Shown here piece after piece: positions 55,610-64,000 of a stretch of DNA of 64,000 nt. This stretch comes from Ariolimax columbianus. Its lineage: Eukaryota > Mollusca > Gastropoda > Stylommatophora > Arionidae. The stretch is from contig JAVGWX010000012.1 of assembly GCA_036924085.1 (NCBI GenBank), forward strand, positions 32,360,272-32,424,271. Direction: 5' to 3'. The notes under the pieces were generated by a model, which was given only the letters and a program-made list of their open reading frames with translations, did not search any database and had not been told where the DNA came from. Made by a program: the position numbers and the translations under genes. How positions within the stretch are numbered: the stretch's first letter is position 1; each line of letters opens with the position of its first letter.

Positions 55610-56020
55610 CTACCTTTCACATACTTCCCAAACATACGTACCTACTGTCTACGTAAAAGGAAACTAAAGAGGGTTGTTCATGTCACTCTTAACATGTTCA
55701 TATAAAACAAAATGTTAAAGACCACATAATTGCACGATTAATTTTTCTGCACAGACTCTCCGTAAAGAGAACGGCAGCAGGGGTCTTCTCATGCTACCGT
55801 GGGAACATAATAGCAGGATGGTGGGATTGTTGAATAACTATTGAATAATTATTTTATTTGAACTCACCATTTTAGAATGAATACGCGCATGTACAGTGAT
55901 AAGACAAGTGATTGCTGTCAACTACAAGATTAATGGGAACGAGGATGCGAATAAGTTATTTTTAATACTTAACTGTATTGGGGAGAGGTGGGGGAAGGGG
56001 GGGGGTGCAGGAGAAAATTA
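55610..56020. other. No recognisable feature
   Basis: AT-rich, with a G-rich run at about 55980-56010. Confidence 0.4.
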
Positions 56021-56029
56021 CCTGACATC

Positions 56030-56383
56030 AGCCAGTGACTCATAGGTGCCTGGTTGCAGCAGGGTCAGCGAATCATAGCTGACTGATTGCATCATGTTCA
56101 GCGAATCATAGCTGGCTGCTTCCATCATGTTCAGCGAATCATAGATGACTGCTTCCATCATGTTCAGCGAATCATAGCTGACTGCTTCCATCATGTTCAG
56201 CGAATCATAGCTGGCTGCTTCCATCAGGGTCAGCGAATCATAGCTGACTGCTTCCATCATGTTCAGCGAATCATAGCTGACTGCTTCCATCAGGGTCAGC
56301 GAATCATAGCTGACTGCTTCCATCAGGGTCAGCGAATCATAGCTGACTGCTTCCATCAGGGTCAGCGAATCATAGCTGACCAA
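56030..56383 (-). repeat. 33-bp minisatellite, open on both strands
   Basis: About ten units of 'cagcgaatcatagctgactg' plus 'cttccatcaggg' or 'cttccatcatgtt'. The minus strand reads SYDSLTLMEAV or SYDSLNMMEAV repeatedly, and the plus strand reads HHVQRIIADCF or HQGQRIIADCF. 33 is a multiple of three, so openness follows from the unit and is not evidence for a gene. Confidence 0.85.
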
Positions 56384-56592
56384 GATCTCATTCCGCCTTT
56401 ACGTGTCGGCCCTGGAAACAGGCTACTCTAGTTACGCAGTGGAAAGGCATAACCGGTTCTAAAAAATCCAGCTGAAATCGGATGTATCGAGCCGAAAGGC
56501 GCAGATATCACAGCCTCGCTGTAAACTATGACACAAAGTCACAACATTCTTTTCAGCACGAACGCCGAAGAAGAATAATAAGAAGAAGAAGA
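56384..56592 (+). repeat. SINE family A, 3' half with GAA/AATA tail
   Basis: 'ggaaacaggctactctagtt', 'agctgaaatcggatgtatcg', 'gaaaggcgcagatatcacag', 'gtaaactatgacacaaagtc', ending 'gccgaagaagaataataag'. From 56595 to 57200 no feature was recognised. Confidence 0.65.
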
Positions 56593-57204
56593 CGCCTAGC
56601 TATATTACCCAGAACTGCCAGGCTAGTTGTCTAAGCCAACCAACACATTCTCTCGCTCATCTTTTCTCACCTTCAAACTGGTCCACATAAAACTCATCCT
56701 CATTAACCCACCAATCTCTTCATTAATCTCCTTTGCAACTATCTCTGCCCATATCTATCTCTGTCCTCTGCCCGCCTACACCCCACCTATCTCCTCACTC
56801 ACTGGTTTAGATCGCTGAACCGGTTGTATACGGAATAAATAGTTAATCGTGCAGTATTTGCCGGTAAATATTCTACGTGCAACCATCTAATCATATACCA
56901 ATAACTCGTGAAGAGAACGACATAGCGACTTGCTTGAAATAAATTGCGTTGGTCTAGAAATCGGCCATATAACGTTCATCGAAAATTCAGCAGGTCATGT
57001 CGTTGCGTTCGTTCGCGAGTTATGGCGTCATCAGACAAATACAATACTAATATACACACTTTCAGAAAAATAGCATAGATGGATGAAAGAAGCAAACAGC
57101 AATCTGAGGACAGAATAACATATGAAGAGATTAAAAGTCATGAACAAATATTCTAAAGCAAAGCGTATAAAAAACAACTTCAGTCTAATATGGTAAGATC
57201 AATC

Positions 57205-57500
57205 AAACTCTTCTTCTTTGCGTTCAGGATCTTTAGGTCATGCTATATCTGCAGGCCAGTCGCCATGATGAAGTCTGCAGTCTTCACCAGGTCGGAGCGG
57301 CTGCCCCACAGCTTTTGTCTCAGCTGCGCACCCTCTGGCCAGGTCTGGTATCTCATTTCCCTATAGGTTTGGCATTCCTGCAGAATGTGTTCAGGGTTCT
57401 GGCATCCCGTTCCACATGGGCACTCATCGGTGTGTGAGATCTTCAGTCGGTAAAGATGTTCTAGTAGTAAGATCATACTAATTGTGATCCTGAGGAGATC
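57205..57500 (-). pseudogene. LINE C-terminal knuckle relic, second family (minus)
   Basis: The reading [20 protein letters not shown], then QECQTYREMRYQTWPEG, has the same Cys/His layout as the 18S-associated LINE (DECPCGTG) but differs elsewhere. The low-coordinate end has a 'cttcttcttt' tail complement. This is a related but distinct family. Confidence 0.7.
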
Positions 57501-57654
57501 AAGTGACAATATACTGCAACCATAATGGACGAGGAGTGCAGTGTGTTCTCCAAATCTGTTAGTTGCACGAAATGAGTTTTATACCAGAATATGACTATCG
57601 AACGTATTTGATTAATACGCTGAACGGCGAATAATTAATCCGCAGATAGAACTT

Positions 57655-58215
57655 AAATTTCTGAGGGGGATAGGTATAGTTCTTTTTAGGGATGAACTGT
57701 ACAACAAAAAGAGAAGTCTGAGACAGACTGCCACGTTTATGAGGGGAATACGTATAGTTTTTTTTTTAAAATGGATGAACTGCATGACGACGAGCGAAAT
57801 CAGAGATAGACAGTTTACTTTATGAGGAGAATATGCATATTTTTCTTAGGGATGAACTGTACGGCAAAGAGAGAAGTCTGAGACAGACTGACAAGTTTGT
57901 GATAGGATACGCATAGTTTGTTAGGAATGACCTGTACAGCAAAGAGAGGTATGAGACTGAGAAGTTTATGAGGTGAATACGTATTGTTTTGTTGTTGTTG
58001 TTGAATGAACTGTACAGCAAACAGAGAAGTCTGAGACAGACTGACAAGTTTATGAGAAGAATACGCCTAGTTTTTTTAGGAATGACCTGTACAGCAGAGA
58101 GAAGTCTGAGACAGACTGATAAGTTTATGAGAGGAATACGCATATTTTTTTAGGAATGATCTGTACAGCAAAGAGAGAAGTCTGAGACAGACTGGCAAGT
58201 TTATGAGGAAAGTAG
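57655..58215. repeat. Degenerate tandem array of about 75-85 bp units
   Basis: About seven diverged units of 'gagaagtctgagacagactg', 'acaagtttatgag', 'aatacgcatag', 't-run', 'aggaatgacctgtacagca'. Unit length varies with the T-run. Confidence 0.8.
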
Positions 58216-58259
58216 TGGTGGTTGAAAGCATAAACAGCTTGACGACGACAGAAGCTTGG

Positions 58260-59300
58260 GACAGACCACTAATTATATGAGTAAAATAGACGTGGTTATT
58301 TGAGAGGCGAAATGTATAGCGACCAGTGAAACCTAGGCAAACGGCTAATAATGTGAGGAAAATAAATGTGGTTATTTGAGAGGCGAAATGCATAGTGACC
58401 AGTGAAACCTAGGCAAACGGCTAATAATGTGAGGAAAATAAATGTGGTTATTTGAGAGGCGAAATTTATAGCGATCAGTGAAACCTAGGCAAAAGGCTAA
58501 TAATGTGAGGAAAATAAATGTGGTTATTTGAGAGGCGAAATTTATAGCGACCAGTGAAACCTAGGCAAACGGCTAATAATGTGAGGAAAATAAATGTGGT
58601 TATTTGAGAGGCGAAATTTATAGCGACCAGTGAAACCTAGGCAAACGGCTAATAATGTGAGGAAAATAAATGTGGTTATTTGAGAGGCTAAATGTATAGC
58701 GACCAGTGAAACCTAGGCAAACGGCTAATAATGTGAGGAAAATAAATGTGGTTATTTGAGAGGCGAAATTTATAGCGATCAGTGAAACCTAGGCAAAAGG
58801 CTAATAATGTGAGGAAAATAAATGTGGTTATTTGAGAGGCGAAATTTATAGCGACCAGTGAAACCTAGGCAAACGGCTAATAATGTGAGGAAAATAAATG
58901 TGGTTATTTGAGAGGCGAAATTTATAGCGACCAGTGAAACCTAGGCAAACGGCTAATAATGTGAGGAAAATAAATGTGGTTATTTGAGAGGCTAAATGTA
59001 TAGCGACCAGTGAAACCTAGGCAAACGGCTAATAATGTGAGGAAAATAAATGTGGTTATTTGAGAGGCGAAATTTATAGCGATCAGTGAAACCTAGGCAA
59101 ACGGCTAATTATGTGAGCAAAATAGACGTGGTTATTTGAGAGACTAAATGTATAGGGATGAGTTTAGCTAGCGTCTAGACAGACATCTAACGTGAGAAAA
59201 TGTATATGGTTATTTGAGAGATTAAATACTTAGCGACAATATAATCTTAGAACGACTGCTAGCGGTGTGACGAAAATAGATAATGGTTATTTGAGAGCGA
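58260..59300. repeat. 76-bp tandem array with four-unit higher-order period
   Basis: About eleven good units ('gaggaaaataaatgtggtta', 'tttgagaggcgaaatttata', 'gcgaccagtgaaacctaggc', 'aaacggctaataatgt') lie between about 58290 and 59120, with decayed units up to 59300. Variant order repeats every four units (304 bp): gatcag/aaaagg, gaccag, gaccag, then gctaaatg. Confidence 0.85.
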
Positions 59301-60170
59301 ACAAAAATGCTGATAAAAAAAGAATACATAAAACACGCGATTGCACGTGACCAAAGTTGTCTCCCACTACCTAAAACTGATCCCCAAACATTGTTTCGTT
59401 AGCAATGTCCTGATCAGTTTCGATTAGTGGAAACATGAACCCAACAGACAAGGTCTTCTCACGTTCTTCCCTCTGACGTCAACGATGTTGTCCTAATTTT
59501 TTGTTATTTAAAACAAAATAATGTTGTAAACTGTAAAACATTCATTGACGAACTTACAAACATAGAAAAACAAAGCCAATTATAAATGAACTTAGCTTAC
59601 TACCGACAAAGGCACATGCTAATTTAAAGTCAAATTTTGTTCTCTTACATGACAGCGTTTTGTCTTAACCAGTACATCAATGTCATACTTAATATTATAA
59701 GATGATCTTAGTCAAAGTCTAACTGCAATTTGCTTCTATATGAATTTTGATTTTTTTGTCCTCATTGGCGAGAAAAATTGAACGCAAATATAAACGCTAA
59801 CAAAACACAGACATTATCTTTGTAGCTGAAGAAAGCAACTTAGAGAATCAATCTTGATATGGCAATTTCTAGAATGTCAATATTCGGTTTCAAGATAATA
59901 TTACACGAAGCTTTACAAGCTCCATCTACGTGTTCTGGGAAATTCTCTCCAGAGCAAATGGTAAAATAATAATGTAAAATAATAAAACCAACAGAACTTG
60001 TGGTCCAAATGCTTCATAATCGTTATATTGGGCAACACATTGTGTATATAAGTCAGAGAACATTTTAATATGTTCCTTCAAGAATTTCATTTAAACTTTG
60101 GCCAAGGAATTACAAACTCGCAATAAAATAAAAGCACCAAAAGTCAATAGTTTCTGCCACAAAATTATAT
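59301..60170. other. No recognisable feature
   Basis: AT-rich. A (ta)n/(t)n tract sits at 60165-60195. Confidence 0.4.
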
Positions 60171-60184
60171 ATATATATATATAT

Positions 60185-60410
60185 ATTTTTTTTTTGGGTT
60201 TTGTTGGGGCGTTCGCCTTATGTTTTCTATTCTCCAATGCATTGCACTGTGTTTTTATTTTGCGCCTGTCAGCCCAGTGCATCCGACTTCGGCACGCATT
60301 TTATATAAGGGTTTACTTCCCAAGGGTAACGGCCGGTGTTGTGATGGGGAGCGAACCTAGCACCTTCGTGTTGTGAGCCGTGCCACTTAACCATCAAGCC
60401 ACGCCTGCCA
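60185..60410 (-). repeat. SINE family B copy (minus)
   Basis: 'tgcgcctgtcagcccagtgc', 'atccgacttcggcacgcatt', 'gggtaacggccggtgttgtg', 'gttgtgagccgtgccactta'. Confidence 0.72.
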
Positions 60411-60627
60411 CAAAATGAGCTTGACTGAAAGACTGCACACAGTCACACATCTGTGCTTTAGTCTACTTGTTACCTTCGAGTTTCAAATTCATGACATTCT
60501 TGATTAAGACATTGATCCATTTTTGAGGAGGTCTGTGTGGAGGTGGTGGTCCCTGGGATCGGATGAGAATGGAGAGATAGGTCAAGTAATGAAAGTGCTG
60601 TCAACTGGAATCTCAGGAGGATTAAAT

Positions 60628-60825
60628 ATTCTTCTTCTTTTTCTCACGTTGTCAAGCGCCAACTCGAATTTGTTCAAAGAAAACAGAGGTTAGGAGGCTG
60701 TCGACACTGCCATAGAGCTTGTCTAGTGTCGTTACTGGTGATGGTCATATGTGCTTTCTCTGATTCTCCTATGTCGGCAGCAGATATTCAGGGGTCATTT
60801 TCCCAGTACCACTGGTACATTTCAA
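60628..60825 (-). mobile_element. Short truncated copy of the 18S-associated LINE (minus)
   Basis: 'ctgtcgacactgccatagag', 'cttgtctagtgtcg' and 'gatggtcatatgtgctttct' match the complement of the LINE 3' end. About 190 bp, more diverged than the other copies, with 'cttcttctttttct' at its tail side. Confidence 0.75.
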
Positions 60826-60849
60826 CCGAGGACACAGTGTTGTTTGTTA

Positions 60850-61235
60850 ATATGGGATTACGATAGTGCGCAGTGCATGACCTATAACTGTCAGCGACCC
60901 AAAGCCGACTGCTAGCGCCAGGGCCACCGATTCAGAGCTGCCAAGACTCTTCTACACCTCCACGCGGTGATCCTAGATAACAGGCTGCAACAGAGCAGAC
61001 TGGCTAAACAGAAGGGATCGAAGAGGGAAGGCTAACCTGGTACCCAAAAAATGCTTGCTGAAGTCGATGTGTCGAACTGAAAGGTGCAAATATCGCAGTC
61101 AAGCTGTAAACCATGACACAATCCATTCTGTTATGTGAACATATTGCTACTGGCAAAGCCCTTTTTAGGGCCTAGAGGCGGGAGTTTGAGAACAAACGAA
61201 CGAATAATAATAATAAGAATAATAATAATAAGAAG
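60850..61235 (+). repeat. SINE family A, longest copy
   Basis: Runs from 'gcgcagtgcatgacctataa' through 'ctccacgcggtgatcctaga', 'acaggctgcaacagagcaga', the central block 'gcttgctgaagtcgatgtgt', 'gaaaggtgcaaatatcgcag' and 'ggcgggagtttgagaacaaa' to an (aat)n/(gaa)n tail. Confidence 0.7.
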
Positions 61236-61329
61236 AAGAAGTTTCTTAATATCTGGGTTTTTGTTCACTGAAGATTTCTTTAACTTACGCAGTCCTGTTT
61301 TTTGTAAATCTCTTCTATAAAGTTCGCAC

Positions 61330-61670
61330 GGTCTGCTAGGCGGCATTTCAGTTGCTATATTCTTCTTTATCTTCTCCACAATATTCTTCTTCATCCACAT
61401 CATAATTTCTATCTCATTCTTCATCTTAATTTTTTTCATCTTTTTCTTTTTCTGCTTTCTCTTCGTCTTCTTTTTTCTCTCCATAACCAAATTCTTCATC
61501 TGATTCATCTTCATTATTATCAATATCATCATCTGCTTCTTCTTCGCCTTTGTCTTATTCTTCTGCAATATCAATCATCATAATATTGTTCTTTCTCCTT
61601 ATCACCATCATTATCTTATTCTTCATCTATTTTCTCTTTATCTTCTTTTCCTTTCAATCTCAGAGAAAAC
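61330..61670 (+). repeat. CTT/CAT-rich microsatellite tract
   Basis: Imperfect 'ttcttcat' and 'ttcttctt' runs. The lysine-rich open frame on the other strand (61131-61574) is low complexity and is not called. From 61680 to 62040 nothing was recognised. Confidence 0.8.
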
Positions 61671-62049
61671 AAGTTATTCTTTCATCTATTTCCTGTAACG
61701 CATATTAGTTATAGTTTCTAGATCTTCATATTAAGCCACGAAAACTACTCCTCACTCGGCAGGCTTTTGGTCTGCATGAATAGCGATGATCTTCACACCG
61801 CTAAACCGTCGCCGTCTGTCCCTATTTGGACAGGAGGTGGACAGGAAGTACTCGCCCACCCTCTCTCAAGTCAGGTCATAAACAGATGAAAGACAATTTC
61901 CATCATGGTTCCGCCCTCGCGGCAGTTCTCTAATTATTTGACTAGGTCAAAACGAAATAACATCATCACCACAACACGCACCATGGGACTGAGCCATTCG
62001 TCACGGTGATGATCGGTTGGCGCGACTGGCCCTTGTCGGCTAAGCGGAA

Positions 62050-62660
62050 TACTTACCTATCTACATACCTACCTACCTGCATACCTACCTACCTGCATAC
62101 CTACCTACCTATCTACATACCTACCTACTTATCTACCTACAGACCAACCTACCTACATAGTACCAATCTACCAACCTACCAACCTACCGACCTACATACT
62201 TACCAATTTACCTACATACCTACCAATCTACCTATCTACATACCTACCAATCTACCTACCTACCTGCTTATCTACATAATACCTACCTACCTGCATACCT
62301 ACCTGTCTACCTACCTACCTACTTACCTATCTACATACCTACCTACATGCATACCTACCTACCTACAGACTTACCTACCTGCATACCCACCGTTTTACCT
62401 ACCTACCTACCTACAGACCTACCTACTAACATACTCACCAATATACCTATCTAAATACCTACCAATCTACATACCTACCTACAAACCTACCTATATATCT
62501 ACATACCTACTTACATACCTACATACTGGGTTTTGTTCATGCCTGCATATCTACCAATCTACCTACAGACCTACCTAACTACATACCTACCAATCTACCT
62601 ATCTACCTACTTACCTACCTACATACCTACATACCTACCAATCTACCTACCTATCTGAAT
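62050..62660 (+). repeat. (CTAC)/(CATA) tetranucleotide microsatellite
   Basis: About 600 bp of 'cctacctacctgcatacc'-type units. The 190-codon Tyr/Thr/Pro-rich frame across it (62006-62578) is an artefact of the 4-bp repeat. Confidence 0.92.
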
Positions 62661-62689
62661 TATGAGTGCGTGCCGATAACGAAGATAGA

Positions 62690-63800
62690 AATGGATGATT
62701 GATGCGATTGAACACTTACAATCAGGTAAAACACCAGGTGCTACATAATTATTTATGCAGAAGTAGCAACAATAGCACGACAGTTAGCTAAGATAGTCAA
62801 CAAATGCCTTTACAAAGATCAACTTCCTGACCAAATGAAAGCGTCAAAAACCATTTTGATTTACAAAAAAAGAACACAGAGCAGCTGGCAAGCTCTTTGC
62901 TTTCAGCCATGTACAAGCTGTTCATGAGGCTGATTATGACAGTCACAGAGAAACAGCTTGGCGAGAATATGAATAAACCACGAGAGCATGCTGGTTCCAG
63001 GATAGGCTACCCAAACCACATCCACATAGTGAACTATTTAATGTAATAGGCTAGGCAAGTAGGCCTTTCTGCCTCGTGTTTGTGGACTATGAACAACATC
63101 ATTGGAATAACTGTCGGCAAATGCCCTGAAAAACCAGGATATCGAAAAAAAGTTTGATCAGCGAAACGAAGAGATAAATGAATGCTGATCAACGGAGATG
63201 ACGCTAGTTTGTAAGACAAATCAACATACCAATACATCATGGTGTTCAACAGGGCGATACAATCTTCCAAAAACTTTTCACATCGGCTCTTGTGGAAATC
63301 TTTAGAAACAAACATTTGGAAGATAAAGACATTTAACGGGAAAAAAAACCCCAACCACCTGAGGTTTGCTGATGAATTAGTGATCTTCAGTCGCAGCGTC
63401 GGACTAGCTAAGCAAGGTAGAAGAAGAGCTGAACCAAGCAAGCGCGACAGTCGGTCTTTAAGTTAACAGACAGAAACTCCAGTACATACCAAATACTTGT
63501 TGCCCACAAGGGAACCAGTTTGGAAATTATCCTGGCAAAAACGTGAATTCTACATTTTCCTGGCTAAAAGAATGTTAATACTTTGGTCACATCAAGAGAC
63601 ACAACAATCTTGAGATACCAGTGATGGAAGGTATGGTGCCAGGCAAAAGAGGCAGGGGTAGACTAATAAGACGATGGCACCAAGATATCAAGGAATGCCT
63701 GGGTATGACTGTGGCAGAGGCTGGAGTTTTGGCAAGGGAAAGAGTTTCTTTCAGACAGACTGTGATGGGAGCGACGTTCTATAAAGGATATGCTGTATGA
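62690..63800 (+). pseudogene. RTE-like LINE RT relic
   Basis: Order of motifs: AIEHLQSGKTPGAT, NMPIHHGVQQGDTIFQKLFT, NHLRFADELVIFSRS near 63355 (the catalytic ADD reads ADE here), and the tail HIKRHNNLEIPVMEGMVPGK, RWHQDIKECLGMTVAEAGVL and VMGATFYKG. The tail equals that of the LINE split at 10847/18221. From 63800 to 64000 no feature was recognised. Confidence 0.65.
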
Positions 63801-64000
63801 TGATGATGAAAGAATGACAAACTCCAACATAACAAATTTTGAGATTTCAAGAGAGACAGTAGCAGGATAGTTACATAACAACCGTATGAAATCCAAATTT
63901 CAGAAGATGAGAAACAACAACGCATTATTATTCCAGACATGGTATGTTATAGCGAGGTATGGAACCTACGAAAACAGACGTAGAGGCCGTTGGAGTTGCT

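Noticed and set aside
58260..59300. CRISPR-like regular array
   Set aside because: The units are contiguous 76-bp tandem repeats without unique spacers, in an animal genome.
61131..61574. Lys-rich 147-codon minus-strand frame
   Set aside because: Low-complexity CTT/CAT repeat.
62006..62578. 190-codon Tyr/Pro/Thr-rich frame
   Set aside because: It is a translation of a tetranucleotide microsatellite.

Overview
This window is animal genomic DNA. It is AT-rich, has one interrupted gene and is saturated with dispersed repeats. A metazoan 18S rRNA fragment and many tRNA-derived SINEs and RNase H-bearing LINEs suggest a lophotrochozoan, most likely a mollusc. That placement is inference, because no phylogeny could be run.

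Host gene: one plus-strand gene can be assembled from six phase-compatible exons between 1983 and 42815 (560 codons plus stop). It encodes two RIG-I-like-receptor-type CARD domains, a short linker and about eight ankyrin repeats. Each CARD is split by a phase-0 intron at the same place, which suggests duplication of an exon pair. Nearly everything else in the first 43 kb is intron filled with transposons.

Central event (10836-18232, intron 2): an old RTE-like LINE is interrupted by one 7.37-kb insertion flanked by an exact 12-bp target-site duplication and ending in a (GAA)n tail. In order the insert holds about 630 bp of rDNA-like 5' external transcribed spacer, the first 1,240 nt of an 18S rRNA, tandem repeats that each restart with the same 18S segment, and an intact 1,302-codon LINE protein (APE endonuclease, reverse transcriptase, RNase H, Cys/His knuckle). 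The simplest reading is that a LINE resident in 18S rDNA was co-transcribed with pre-rRNA and the whole read-through RNA was retrotransposed. At least four 5'-truncated relatives lie elsewhere in the window (27.4-30.5 kb, 51.1 kb, 54.8-55.6 kb, 60.6 kb).

Remaining layout: 1-9 kb has LINE debris and SINEs around exons 1 and 2. 19-27 kb has nested SINEs and LINEs around exons 3 and 4. 34-35 kb is a piggyBac-like non-autonomous element. 36-37.5 kb is LINE debris. 38.3-41.7 kb is a decayed Mutator-like element just upstream of the ankyrin exon. After the gene come SINEs, two dead mariner elements (45.3-46.1 and 48.7-49.6 kb), more LINE debris, a 33-bp minisatellite (56.0-56.4 kb), two adjoining arrays of about 76-bp repeats with a four-unit higher-order period (57.6-59.3 kb), microsatellites, and a last LINE relic (62.7-63.8 kb). 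No complete second host gene, CRISPR array or functional tRNA gene was recognised.
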